Origin: Metarhizium brunneum
Taxonomy: Eukaryota > Ascomycota > Sordariomycetes > Hypocreales > Clavicipitaceae
Length of the DNA: 64,000 nt
Direction of reading: 5' to 3'
Assembly: GCF_013426205.1 (NCBI RefSeq)
Contig: NC_089427.1
Span: 1,736,001-1,800,000, forward strand
The position numbers and the translations under genes are program-made. Positions 15,344 to 27,968 of this stretch are shown here, piece by piece (positions within the stretch are counted from its first letter, which is position 1; each line of letters starts with the position of its first letter). The notes below the pieces were generated by a model that saw only the letters and a program-made list of their open reading frames with translations, was not told where the DNA came from and ran no database searches.

Positions 15344-15549
15344 GCTGTCCTCGAGGAGAGGGAATTCAGCATCCAAGCCCTGCGGCGACTTGTACTATTA
15401 TATGTATGTTATGTACACAACAACTTATAGGCTAGAAAGGGGAAAGGGGGAGGCAAGCAACCAGCCGGCCATGGCACCACCTACTCAATATCATTGAATA
15501 ACTTGACTCGCTGTCCCCATCACCGCCAGTAGCTTCAACGTACTAGTCA

Positions 15550-16302
15550 CTATTCATCGCTATCTGAGCCGTAGTCCACCAGGGCGCTCTTCTTCTCCGG
15601 CCTCTCAGCCGACGCCGTCTTCTCGTCCGCCTCCACGTTCCCGGCAGGCTTCCCATCCCGACTCTGACTCTCGGCCAGCCTCTGCGCCCCATCCGCCCTC
15701 CTCCTCACCACCGCCTTCTCCCTATCCCTATCCCTCCTCTTCCTCTTCCTCCCAACGCCCCAGTCCTCCCCCTCGTCGTGCCCCTCGTCCACTGCCTCCC
15801 CGCCACTCCCCCTCCGCCTCTGCAGCTCCCGAAACGCCCTCACCCCGTCCTCCGTCTCCCGCCTCACCCTCTCCTCCTCCTTCCTCCTCGCGGCGACGAC
15901 CTCGTCCAGAAACTCAATCTCGTCGTCGTCCAGCGCCCGAAACTGGTTCCGAATCTTGTTCTGCTCCTCAAAAGCGGCCTGTTTGGCGGCTGTGCTCGGC
16001 CCAGGGTGCGGCATTAGCCCCCGTCCAGTGCTCCCCAGGCAGACAGAGATGGCGATGAAAAAGGGGACAGAATAACAGGGACACCCACCTTTGTTGGCTT
16101 GCAACACGTCATATAGACTTCTCTCTTCCCCCGCCGCACCCTTCAGCCTCTCCTCCTCTCTTCGCTTCCGGTCGTTCTCCAGTTCCTGCTGCACGGCCTC
16201 CCATTCTGTGCTCTTGGCTAACCGTTCACGGGGCGCGGCTTCCTTTGGTTCCGTGTCGGGGGAAGTGTTTATTGTCCCGCCCGATACGAACCGGTTTGAC
16301 AT
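15550..16302 (-). CDS. FAM192A/PSME3IP1 (NIP30) domain protein, Fyv6-like splicing factor
   Basis: Two exons, 16302-16089 and 15989-15550, giving 217 residues. The intron (15990-16088, GTGGGT...CACAG) is 99 bases long and contains no in-frame stop, so retention would add 33 residues. The N-terminal domain carries the family hallmarks: the RFVSGG start, SLYDVLQANK, then KQAAFEEQNKIRNQFRALDDDE and FLDEV. The middle is a charged, predicted helical segment, and a basic KRKRRDRDRE patch could be a nuclear signal. The C-terminus ends in an acidic serine-rich SDSDE tail, as in animal orthologues that bind the PA28-gamma proteasome activator. Yeast Fyv6 acts at the second step of splicing; which role applies here is inferred from family membership only. 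Confidence 0.88.
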   Translation of the reverse strand: MSNRFVSGGTINTSPDTEPKEAAPRERLAKSTEWEAVQQELENDRKRREEERLKGAAGEERSLYDVLQANKGGCPCYSVPFFIAISVCLGSTGRGLMPHPGPSTAAKQAAFEEQNKIRNQFRALDDDEIEFLDEVVAARRKEEERVRRETEDGVRAFRELQRRRGSGGEAVDEGHDEGEDWGVGRKRKRRDRDREKAVVRRRADGAQRLAESQSRDGKPAGNVEADEKTASAERPEKKSALVDYGSDSDE

Positions 16303-18362
16303 GATGGCGGAAAATACCGAGTCAAAGATTGGCCCGCGGGGGGCAGCAATTAGGAGAGGTGGATGAGGTTGGATGAGGCTAGTTGTGAGGCCAGGTGACC
16401 ACAGGTAGATAGATGGACGTCATCAAATTGGTACGGAAAGAGCTCTTGTAGTATTTAATTGATTCCCTCACAAATTGGGGTTGTTGGCTGCTTTTATAGG
16501 AGTGCCTCGTGCAAGTGAGAGTTGGGATATATCTACGATACTGACCATCAAGCATTGGCGTTTCCCCATTGTCAAGAGGTTTACTATTCCGAGAATCAGC
16601 CGACAGCCTCTCGAAACAACACCGGTCTTGCTCTGCTCTGTTCACATGCACCAAGTAATTCGAATCATTATTCGCAGCCATTTCAATATTTTTTAAAGCT
16701 ATTCATCGAGTTGGCGTCTAAAGGTACCTGTAGGTGCGGCCTTCTCGCATGACGCCTCTCAAGTAACCACTGGTCAGAATACCGCATTCTTGCCAGGCCC
16801 ATCACCAGGTCTTAGTCTGCCAACCACCATTTGTAAACTCCTAAAAAACATGCCTGAGCAGCTCCCAGCTCATGTTCCGCAAAGCGAACGACTGTATGTG
16901 GTAAAGGCCACCCAAGTACCAGAGCAACATTGCCTCGCCCACTGAAAATCAGGAACGCTCTTCAAGTCATGAATCAAAATCCAACTGATGAGGATACATG
17001 AGTACATGTTCCTGCACCAAGCAAATTCGTCATTAAACCTGGACGCACAAAACTCCTGATCCGAGAAATGTAATCCAGTGCGTCTCTACTAAAATGCCAG
17101 CCCATGACGGGAGGGTAAAAAACACTTCTAATATCGTTTGGAAAAGAAATCCACTGAAGCGATGCTATGCCAACTTAGCCAGGCCAAGAGGCATATGACG
17201 GGCTATTCACCAAGCTTCGCGGTAGAATGTGAATGATATGGAGAGAAAAGAGGTCAAAAAGAAAAGAAAAAAAGAGCCCCAAAAGCGCAACGACAGGGAC
17301 TAAACAACCTGCCCAAAGTCCCGTTTTACCCGCTGAAAACAATGCATAACCGTCTCATGAGCGAAAATAAAAAAACCCAAAAATAATCTTGTCCGTCTTG
17401 TCATCCCAGTTGGCCCCCATATTCGAAAGGCATAATGCAATGAGATACTGTTCCCAAACTTTTATTGTCTCTATACTGCATCATGACAGCGTCCATCGCC
17501 TGGTAAAAGTGTAACAACACTGTCACAGTTGTGTTGTGATTTGACGCCAGCGCAGAGGCAAAATCGTGTCGTCCACTTCAAAAGCCAGTTGTCTGGTGAC
17601 AAGTATGTCCTTCGGCGTCGTCAAAACAAATAAAAATAAAAACCCTTGCCGGCGACAGCTATCCCAACGATGACAATTCCATGCCACTCTGATGCCACCT
17701 AAATCACAAATTATCATCTGATTTAAACATGATATATCGTCTGATAATGCTGAAAACAGAGCGACTGGCCAATGTCAATCGCGTTGCTCTAAGCTGTCGT
17801 GGCCAAATATGGTACCAGGGGAAGGTAAATTTCCTCCCGCAACCAAAATCGCAAGTTGCAAAACACCCATGATAGCCGTGTAAATGTAGAATCTATAGAG
17901 GATCAAAGCCCCGTTCCGTAGTGTGTCAAAGCCAAAACGCCGCAATGTGCCGATTAATAACGTGTACCAAGGAAGAATAGTTTGAATCGCCGCATACAAC
18001 TCGATGAAATTCCACTTCGAAGTCCAAGCGCATACGTGCAATTTGATACAGTTCGTAGCGAAGGTCGTCATACATGGGTCGAGTGTCGATAGCCAGCAAT
18101 CAACCCAATAAAAAACAAGCCATAGAAGAAAAAATACCACAAGCTGATCGCGTGAAACCTTTTGCGTTTTTTTGTCATGCCGGGGTATCTGGAGAAAAAA
18201 GTCGTCCTGAAGAAACGCATAGAAAATTCGTAGCCATTACAAAAACTTCTTCAACATCTGAAGCCCCTCTAGCAATTCTTGGTTGCGAGGGAAATAAAAG
18301 CAGTACTGGCCTCTTCGGAGGATCCAGTAGATAAAAACTGAAATTCTTGTTTTGTTTTCGCA
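16303..18362. other. Intergenic, 2 kb
   Basis: Holds the upstream region of the FAM192A-type gene and the 3' side of the cyclin gene. The A-rich stretch at 17240-17400 and weak open frames show nothing recognisable. A hydrophobic frame at 17775-18140 on the minus strand lacks an ATG at its start and is not called. Confidence 0.45.
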
Positions 18363-19358
18363 TCAGCCCACCACCTGTTGGCCATATCCGTGAGACACAA
18401 AGTAAGGAGTTTGCTTCATAGGACCAACACAGCCAGGGCAGCTGCATTCGCCAATCCCATGGTCCCACCCGCCGTGATTATAGGAGTAGTGGGAGCTATA
18501 TGGAGTCTGGCGATGCTGGTAGAAGGAGCTGTGGGCAGGCGGTTGAGGGTACCGACTGCTGTACTGTGCGGCGGCCTGAGCGAACCACTCGTTATAGCGA
18601 GCATTGCTAGACGTAGCAGACATAACATACTCGGGAGTGCCGTATCCAGAGTCTGGTGGCGTCAAAGGGGCATTCCACGGGTTATGAGCCCAAGGAGCAT
18701 CGCGGGAGCGATACGTCTGCTGTTGGGCCTTGATGGCCTGATAACGATCGAACTCGGCAGCCTGTTCTTGCACATAGCGGGAATGCGGCGATTGGCGGCT
18801 GCTGTTATATCTTGCAAGCTCGGTGTCGATCGCAGGTACCAGAGAGGCAAGTCGTTCACGGTTTGCCTGGACTGCCTGTCGCTTCTTCATCTGCTGCCAC
18901 TCGCGCCAGTTGTCTAGCCAAGCCTGATAATCCTTGCTGAGGTCGAGATTGACGTAGAGTCTCCAGCCCATGGCCTGGACCCACTCAAACTCCAAAGTAT
19001 TCAGTTCCGTCACTGGAATGCCACTGACTTCGGACCAGGATCGATTCTGGAACGTGTTATCATCAAGAAACTTGCTGCCCAAGAGGAGCGAGACAGTCAA
19101 GTATCGCCACACTTGGCCTTCAGACACCTTGTAAGGACCCTGCCCTTTAATAGCGTTGATCCGCTTGGCAAGATAGTTCATGCCCAGCAGGATCGTGGTG
19201 CTAGGAAGTCGTGTTGAAGTGAGGATTTGGGTGACAAACTTGCGAAACCCCGAAGTGATTGTAGCATCAGGAGTGACAACACGCACAGCCATTTCACTAA
19301 CGTATTCTGCCATCACGTCGACCTCGTAATCGAGGACGGCACACACGCCACCCGGCAT
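18363..19358 (-). CDS. Pho80/Clg1-type cyclin
   Basis: Single exon, 331 residues. The N-terminal half (about 15-150) is a cyclin box of the Pho85-cyclin type: MAEYVSEMAVRVV, FRKFVTQILTSTRLPSTTILLGMNYLAKR, then VWRYLTVSLLLGSKFLDDNTFQNRSWSEVSGIPVTELNTLEFEWVQAMGWRLYV in separate blocks, matching helices 1 to 5. The C-terminal half is rich in Q, S, Y and P and ends with a Cys-containing GECSCPGCVG element, an arrangement that recalls Clg1-like cyclins. Such cyclins pair with a Pho85/Cdk5-like kinase and link nutrient state to cell-cycle or autophagy control; the exact partner is not shown here. The ATG at 19358 has good family agreement. A long pyrimidine-rich stretch on the same strand at 20115-20504 may belong to its promoter or leader. 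Confidence 0.85.
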   Translation of the reverse strand: MPGGVCAVLDYEVDVMAEYVSEMAVRVVTPDATITSGFRKFVTQILTSTRLPSTTILLGMNYLAKRINAIKGQGPYKVSEGQVWRYLTVSLLLGSKFLDDNTFQNRSWSEVSGIPVTELNTLEFEWVQAMGWRLYVNLDLSKDYQAWLDNWREWQQMKKRQAVQANRERLASLVPAIDTELARYNSSRQSPHSRYVQEQAAEFDRYQAIKAQQQTYRSRDAPWAHNPWNAPLTPPDSGYGTPEYVMSATSSNARYNEWFAQAAAQYSSRYPQPPAHSSFYQHRQTPYSSHYSYNHGGWDHGIGECSCPGCVGPMKQTPYFVSHGYGQQVVG

Positions 19359-22300
19359 GATGGAAGTATTGAGATGAGAATCCGACTAAGATCAGCAGTG
19401 ACCTTGGTCGGAAGATTGAGCTTGTCGAGAAGAGACGTGACAAAAGATGGTGACGTCTCCAAAGTGACAAGCCGGGAACAAAATGACGTTAAAAAGAAAG
19501 GGAAGAAGGGGGAAGAAACCAGATGATTCTGTTTCAGGACCGGTAAGCCATTTAATGCCTATTCTCTATTGCCGTACTGTGTGACAATGTAGCCTAGACG
19601 TTTATGCTGGGAAAATGGTCGAGAAAAGACGCGTTGAAAATGATGTTTGCTGGCGGAACTCGGATCAAACGACTAAGGGAATCGCGATGTTCGAGTGGTG
19701 CAAAGGAGATCACACTCTTGTCCACCGTGGCACTCAACGCGAGTCAAAGCGAGGGAAGCGAGGAGCAGAGTGCGAAGCAACCTGTCTCTAAATTGTCAGT
19801 AAAAACGTGTTCGTGCTCAGTTTTTTAAACATTGGCCTATGTATGTTCGGGATGTGCGCTTTGAAGTTGGTTGGAGTTTAAACATGTGAGGCGCGGGTGC
19901 CGTTCATTCGGGTTCCCAAAAACCCAGCTATTTGACCGATACAGCACAGAGCCGTTCGGTCCGTAGGAGCCGGGAACAACAGTGACCACGCAGATCAGTC
20001 TCGTTCAAGTCCATATTTCAATGCCCAAACCAACCAACACAAACACAACACATAGCGTACAGGCCGACCGAACACCAATGCACCAACGCCAGATTTTGTA
20101 TATCGAAACTCACCTCAAACCGAGCAAGGCTTCGAATAGGTAGAGAGAGTAATGCTGCGGACCCCTAGGGGGTTGTCGGGTTGTTGGAGGCGGCCGAGAG
20201 CAAACTGGCCACAACACACACGGTAGGGTTCCCAACAGAGCAGCCGACACAACAAGCCTGAACAGGTTGAAGAAGGCGGCAGGAGGGGCTCGCGCGAAGA
20301 CCTGAATCCGAGAGTCAACGAACGGTGACGGGGTTCGTGACGAGGTTGTCGAAGAATCGGCGGATTCGGGATGTCGTGGAGGAGTGAGAGCGGGAGTAGA
20401 GGAAAGGGTGAAGGATAGAGAGAGAAAGAGAGGTCGAAGAGAAGAGGAAGAAAGGATAATGGATGGGGCGTGATAAAGTGTGGACGGTTGGTGTGGTGGC
20501 GCATAATAGAACATTGAATGAATGGCCAGGCTGCTCATGCTCCAGTCCGGCACCTGGGAGGCAGGAGCTGGTTGGTGTGGTGTGTGGTTGGTGTGGTGTG
20601 GTGTGTTGTAGCGTGTTGTAGCGTGGGCGTCCCGTAATGAACACTGGGGCTGGGGCTCCCTACTCCGTGCTCTCTAATACCTCCATATACTCCGTACATT
20701 TGAGGTACGTACTATGTACATACAATACACACACAAATCATCGGACCAGGGCCAATCCGGACACATCACTTGAGCCAGCAGGCCGGGTTCACGGGTACAT
20801 GCCAGTCCCAGAAAAAAAAAAAAGATTCAAAGGAACCACAGAGGCCACCCTGCTCTGCAGCCGGCGTGGATAGCGGCTACCACGGGCGGCAGGGCCGGGT
20901 GTCTGGCCATGATGTTCAACATTTGAAGTGTCAGGACGAGAAAAAAAAAAATCCTTGGATGGGTGGCATGGCACTCAGCGGGTACAAAGCCGGATCAGCG
21001 TGGCGTTGAAGAAGTAGCATGTACCGCCAAAGTTTACGCCTTTTTTTTTTCTTGTCCCTCACTCTTTACACCCGTTGCCCCTATTGCAAGTACGGAGTAC
21101 TACTCCGTACTAGCCGTCAACGTCCGGAGGGCCTTCCCTCTTTTTTTTTGTACTGGTCACATTGTGCCTTCCTGTTTTTCCTCTTCTCCTTGGTCAGTGG
21201 CTGGGCCACTTTTGGCTCCTGCTAGGCGGATGAATGTATTTGGCGCAAATGGGGAGACTAGGGAGGAGCGCAAGCTCCACCAGACATGTACTCCGTACCT
21301 TTGCAGGCGCTGATTCGCCCAAGGGGAGTGGAATGCTTGTCTGAAAGGGCCAGGCAGGTCATGGTGATTGAGAGCTTGGTTGCTTGGCTTGGCTACAGCT
21401 GTGGCCTGCAGGCTGCAAGCGGCACACTCACCACCAGGCTAGAGCCGCAGCACCTGAGGAAGGAACGCTGGAGGGTGTTGGGGTTGGGATTGGGTGTGCG
21501 CATTTCTGGGTGGGCTGCAGACTTGGGGGCTTGTGGACTTGTGGATGCGTCAGCGGGCATGTTGCGGTGATTCAAAGACTCAGGGGGCCAGGGTCAACGT
21601 GGAGTCGCCACTGACTGGCGTTCGGCCAGACATGGCATTCGACCTTGTTACAGGTACTCGGACGGTTCTCATGCCGGCCACCTCCATTGACCCCAGGACC
21701 CCGAGTCGAGTCAACAGGTCTCGAGCGCTGTCTTTCTGCGTCTGCGTCTTCGTCCATGTCTGCCACTGCTGATCCCCAATACGGTGCACGGGATACGCGG
21801 CGCGGAGTACGGAACACTGCAAGTAACAATACTGCACCGAAGTGCGGAGTCCTATGGTACAAAATAGGGCCAAGGGAACGGGAACTAGGTACTAAGTACT
21901 GGAAAATTGGGGGGGCGTTCACTAACGTTCGGTATGGCTTTTATATGCTCCGTAAGTACCCCATACCTTGTTGTCGATTTTCTCCTGTCGTCCCGCAGGG
22001 GCCACTATCAGACTTTTCATCATCTGAATTCTCGAGTTTTTCAGGCTCCGCCGAGACTCAGCCCAGATACGTCGAGTAAACACTGGCTCTTTCGACAGCC
22101 ACCGATATTTTTTTCTGTCCGCGCTTGCGTCGTCCGTAGGTGCACAAAATTACCGCCACCCTTGCCTCCTTGCCCCCATCACTGGCCTGTATGACACAAA
22201 TCACCCCAGGCAGCCAGCCAAAGGATGGGTAGCGAGGACGCTTTGACACCCGGCCGGCGAGAGTGTCGTTTTTTCTTATTTCCTTTTTACATTACCGTAC

Positions 22301-25300
22301 CAAATACTGAAGACGTCCGAGCCGCCTCGCCGCAGCATGCAGCACCACCGGGGTACCAGTGACGAAGTCAAAGGGTCATGGCGAGGACCGCATTTGACAT
22401 GCGTTCTCGTGAACTTTGCCACCATTTGCCTTGCCTCTGTCAGAGCTTAATATTCCATGTCCTCCGGACGGACGCACTAGGCATGCAATTATACGCTATT
22501 TGCGTGTATGTATTTTACGAAGGTCGGCTGCCACGTTCAAAGACGCCGGGGTCGCCTGATGTGATGCAGGCGAACGGAGCTATGGAGCGGTACGAGATGA
22601 CCTTGCCGAAGAACGACCCAGGTTGCCAGGCAAAGGCCAGGCATCGAGTGCGTGGTGCATGCTGTTCACCATGTGCCCCGTAGCGCTGCGTACATACATA
22701 CGTATTCCAGTCTGATCTCTTGGCCTCGTTGCCTGGCTGTTTACTCGGTATTGTTTTTGTGCTAGGTATCGCTGGATTGCTGGTGTCTAGCGTCTAGCGT
22801 CTACGGAGGTCCTCCAAAAGAAGCACATGAACCCACACCAAATACCACACTTCAGACACAATCACACAAATCCGCAGGAAACGATGCCATGCTCCACGCC
22901 GTTTGTTCTGATGGGCTCGTCACCACTTCCTTGCCGGCCGGGCCATTTCTGTATTGTTCCAGAACGAGCCGTCTGTGGGAAAGTAAAATTATTCGAGTCG
23001 ATCATCAGCGTGGGAACCGCGGAGCCAAGTGCAGAGCTTCGCAGCGATTCTTTTTTTATTTCCTCGGCTTACCCTTCTAAGGTAAGCTCATCCAAGAATC
23101 ATGTTGACTACCTAGGAACTACTACTGGATCATGACCAAACGGTAGCCCTTTTTTTAACAGGACAGGCGCGGGTAGTAGCTGATACCAACACAAGTTCCT
23201 CTCCCCAGCAGCCATCTCCATGGAACCTTGGAGCCGCGTTTCGTGGGTGTCGGACGTCTGGCGGGCGATGTACCGATGACTCGACCCTATTATTACTCCA
23301 TACATCTGAAATTGTTGGAGTCCCCCGACGAGCTAGCACATCGCGCGTGGCAGTGTTGGATAATACTAGAACCAGCACGAATGTACTCGATAGGACCACC
23401 CGCAATCCCTAGATGGACTCGGTGGTGACGTATGCCCAGCAACAAAGGGCATGGAACGCAGTAGTGAATCATTCTTGTACGGAGTACTCGGTACGGAGAA
23501 CCCCAATTTGCTTCACACCGTACGGAGTATGGACCATCAGACTCGCCCGCGTTGTGCGATTTGCTCCTTGGCAGTCTCGCACATCCTTTTTCTGACCGCC
23601 GTGAGGGCATGAGCAAAAGCCACACCTGCGGATTCAATGCCAGTGCTAGATGGGTACGCCTCCCACGCCTACGGAGTAATGCAACTACTCGTAACACTTT
23701 ACTGTATCGCGCTCTCTTGTAAGGAGAGATCACCGGGCCGGCGGCAAAGTCAATGCGTGGCGACGACAGAGCAGTGGTGCCTGCCTGCCGTCTAAAGCCA
23801 TGATGAAGCCCACCCAGGCCATGACTAGTAATTATGTCGACTACAATGTACATACGGAGTACAGTATGTGCATCCTCGGATAAACGATGCGGCCTGCGTG
23901 TTGCACATCATTGTGCCAAAGACCCCAGCGAGGTGGAAAGGGGAGACAAGGTTGGAGCCAGGCAAGGTGCACCGCCATCAATCTTGAAGCACGGAAGATG
24001 GGGGAGAGAAATGCCTCAGATCCACCAGATGATGTCCTGGAGAAGATTGGCTCACCACGGGCCCTCGGCGGCTCCAAGGACAAATGTCGGGGTTCAAATT
24101 TAAAGGCATGACTGAAGGAGTGATTTGGTATGTACTATTCGCCAGACATTGGTTGCATACTGTACAAAACGACGGCGTATCGAATATGCCTACCCAGCCA
24201 GCCCAGGTACTTGGTAGACGACTATGAAATTGTGGAATACGGCGCCTGGCCCGGGCACTGTTGTGTTTCTGCATACATACACAGATGCAGCACTCCGTAC
24301 TAACAAGGACCATGTTTTACACAAAAATTAATTCATGGCAGTAGCGGGACCAAATCTCCATTTATCCAGGGTTCAGCAACGCCGACTCTCTCTAAACCCG
24401 AGGAAGACGATGTTAAATATGGCGAGGCTCACAGAAACCAGCGGGGATACAAGCCGAGGCCCTTTTCTTCACAAGAGTTGTTGCTGTTGGACATGCGTAG
24501 GAACGTGAGTGGCTGAAGAGCGTGATCCACGACAGTCACTTGACACATGAAAATTACCGGCGCAACCAAGTACGTACGGAGTAGGGGTTTGACACTTTCC
24601 TTTCCTTTGTTGAAGACGGTGAAGTGAATGCCCCGGTATCTCGTTGTCCCAGTCCGCTTGTCATTGTGTGTGTCAAGGGTACCTTGGTATAGGTGCGGCA
24701 TTGTTAGGACATGTTGGGACGGCCGCTAACGAGGTCAGCTGGCTTCAATTACAAACACCAAGTACGCAGTGGACGGCAGAAGGCGAGGAATGCCAAAAGT
24801 CGCCAGGCATTCCCCGACATGAAACTTTGACGATTGTGCCTTTTTTTTTGCACGTGTTGCGTATGTATTGCCGGGTGCATTTTTGGCCCGAAACCAACAA
24901 CTTCATGGCATTCATTCATTCTGTACAATGTCTATACTCGGTATGTACGGAGTGCAAATGCTCATTATCGCCAGTCAGTCAACACCGACGGCGTGTGTAC
25001 AAGCGTCCGGCACAGAATTATCCAGGAGTCAGCCAATCAGCGCTGCATCGTTGCCAAATATGCTGACTTGGGGTGTGTGTTTAGGAAGCACCCACAGCGT
25101 TGGGACCTTCAACCCATTTTTGATGACGAGACAGACAATGACGACTGAAATGGCCCATGCAGGGCAGCAGGGTTCCGCCACGCGTCTTTGATATTTCTCA
25201 GTACGGAGTAAAAATAGTAATTATCGTCTTGGAGATCATTAATCACCCATCACATATTCATATTGCGGACACGGCGGGCGAGATGACGACCTACGGGGCG

Positions 25301-27968
25301 TGTTTGGTCGGCAGAAGATTGCCATTCTGGAATCAGGGTCACGATCCACGCTTGTTAATGAAGATCAGTCGTCGCCTCTTGTTGTTGGCCGTTCACGGCG
25401 CGCTCCAGTCACCAAACTTCAGGGTCCTTCAGCCCGCTGGACCTGCTGCTTCGCTTTCATTGTCTTTCCGTCTGTGTGTGTGGGTTGCGTGTGCATTGGT
25501 TGGTCAGCTTCGAGGAGGACACAAGAGACCAAAAATACCCCAGGAAGACGAGTCCGACTCGGCGCTGGTGCTGCACACGGTGGCTGGTGACGGGAAGCCA
25601 GTCAGACTCACTCACCCTGTTGTGTCGCCTTGGGTCCGTCCGGTTCAATGTTCGATGTTCCGGGTGGGCCAAACGTCGAAGCTAGCAACAAACCGCTGGC
25701 AAGCAAGACGTTGGCAATGCGTCTTGACGAAGCCGCCAAGTTCTGCAGGTCCTCCAGGGGATGCCATGTTTGTGTGGGGAAGTGATGGGAAACAGCGACG
25801 CCTCAAGCGCCCACCGCAAGATTCTGTTGGTGCTGGCCGTGGACAATTGCCGAGGATAACATAACGTGGGCGCGCTGCTCAGCATTTTATATTTAGTACG
25901 TGACCCTGGAGTCTCCAGCAGGGGAAAATGGGATAGAATGGCCGTTGGTCATGGAGCTGACCGAGGCTGGCTGAAGCCCGGGCGGCATGGCGATATGGTC
26001 AACACGCCGTGCCGTCTGACTGACGATTTGACGACTTGAAGCACTTCCGGCGTCATGTTGCCTCAAGAGGGGCTGGGGCTGGCATGCCCTCGCGGCGGAG
26101 TCGTGATGAGGGGCGGCGTGCAACCTGACATGCACAGGTTGTGATGGGAACGGCGTCCTTGGAAAGGCCATCAATGGCTTTGTCCAGCCGACAGCCTACT
26201 GTTACGGAGTACGGAGTACCGACGGGGTGCATTGTGACGGCAAAAGGCGGGGAGGGTGAACATTGAAGTGATGGCTTTCACGGTGACGAAGAAACCAGTG
26301 ACAGCCGGAGGGTGTAGGGTCAACGGTTTGTTGCAAGGTGCCGTATTCCGTTAATACCCTTTGTCGGTAATATAATGCGTTTCTGGGGCGAATCATTCCC
26401 GAGCACGGCACCGCCCAGCATCTTGGTCCCGGGTAGTTGCCAACTCCCCACGCATTCGCAGCAACCTCCATGGCGGATATACCCTCGGTGCAGGCAGATG
26501 CAAAATATGTATGTCCATACACACCAACCGGCTCTCGCCGACGCTCCCGGCTGAAGAACATAAGAGGAGAAGAAAAAAGTAGACGACAGTCCACAGTACA
26601 AGACGTGTTGCTCCCGTGCCAGAGAACACAATGCGTAGATGACAATTTCTGCACCATCAGCAGGGTAGCGTCGGTGCTCTCATTTCTCCACCGGCGGCTG
26701 CAGCATCCCACGAGTCTCGCACAGCTCTCCCAAGGCACGAACTCGGCTGTCGTCTGTCAAGGCTCCTCTGTGCAACGAGACCCCTTTTGGCCACGCTGAT
26801 CCGGGGGTACGGTAGCCCGAACACCAGACACGTCCTCCGTACAACATAGCTCCCATTCGAAAGGCCAAGAAGACATCCATCCATCCATCCATCCATGTGA
26901 CGATACCAGACATCTGGCGATATACTTCAAAGAGTCCTTACGGAGTACATACATTACCAGGAGTGACCCCCGCTTCTTGCTACTGTCCGCGGCAGAACCT
27001 TTCATCATCACCCCTCCCCGCACGAAAAGAAAAAGGGAGCCAAGAAAGAAGCCCGTTTTGTCTTGGGTTTTTTTTTCAGCAGGGTAGCAGCAGGCGGTAC
27101 AGTCCCCTTTGAGCCATTCCAAGAAAGGAACCCCAAGGCACAAAGCATGCATGGAGCTTTGGCTGTCTTGTGCCGAATGGTCCTCGGCGGTGCGGGGGCT
27201 GCATGACGATGAACATTGAAGACATGGAAGCCGCTTGAGGGTGTGGGGGGAGGATGACGGGCTATCTTTCTCTCATTCACGTTGTCCAATGTCCTTTTTC
27301 TCTTTTTCCTTCTGTTTAGCCGGTCCGGAAGACCGGAGAGACATTCACATGGTACGAGAGAGCGTGGGAGGCGGGGGGCATACCCATTGGTAATACGGAG
27401 CAGGTTGTATGTTGGAAAATGGCTCGTTGGGTTGTGCATGACCATACTGACTGCATGGGTGGGGAGGATTGGGCTGCTTTTCCGGGGTACTAGATGGGAA
27501 GGAAGGTTTTGATACTTTTTTTTTTTTGCCATCGAAAAGGGCCTCGGAGGGGTGGATTTGGCCGTAGGTGGAATTGTGGCGTGGTGAGTCCTTTTTTTCT
27601 TTGTTTCTGGTTTTCTTGGAATCGGAATCGTCGTGGTGATGGGTGTAGGGTCATGTCTTGGGCGAGAAAGACGAATGGGCTCAAGTTTTTTTTATTAATT
27701 TTCGGTTGTTTCGCTCTGTAGTCAAATGAAATTATACGCATGATACAAGTATCGTGCAAGCGTAAAATTCAAGTTTTTTTATATTTCGTTTTTTATGCGT
27801 AGCCGTAAATACTCCAAGCACTTGAACAAATTACTGCCGAGTCTAAATAGCAATCAACCGCCGAGTAGAACCTGACTTGTACATTTCTCCCCCAGATGGC
27901 ATCTGCGGATGATTAAGATTGGTTGCAAAACCACAAGCTGTACACGCTTGCTCACGCCTTGACATCAC
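19359..27968. other. 8.6 kb gene desert rich in the TACGGAGTA word
   Basis: No gene could be supported on either strand. What is present: a pyrimidine-rich minus-strand stretch (20115-20504) upstream of the cyclin gene, GTGTGGTTGG-type runs at 20575-20630, many A or T homopolymers of 9-12 bases, an ATCC microsatellite (about 26876-26896), and at least a dozen full copies of TACGGAGTA/TACTCCGTA. Open frames are short and differ in all frames. A long non-coding RNA or regulatory island remains possible. Confidence 0.5.
27706..27746 (+). repeat. Dispersed repeat, copy 1 (second copy at 54060)
   Basis: This 41-base stretch shares its first 22 bases exactly, and most of the rest, with 54060-54100. 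In this copy the right end continues into an imperfect hairpin: TACGC..GATAC, two As, GTATC..GCGTA (27734-27762). The identity is too long to be chance in 64 kb. It may be a fragment of a small transposable element. Confidence 0.6.

Noticed and set aside
14105..15376. 423-codon open frame opposite tim54
   Set aside because: It mirrors the GC-rich codon use of tim54, has no domain, and tim54 itself is unmistakable.
17775..18140. Hydrophobic 121-codon minus-strand frame resembling a membrane protein
   Set aside because: It opens with GTG rather than ATG, lies in A/T-rich DNA that tends to give hydrophobic translations, and no family or splice support was seen.
25157..25864. 235-codon plus-strand frame in the gene desert
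   Set aside because: No recognisable domain, and it contains a TACGGAGTA copy, which I otherwise see only outside genes.
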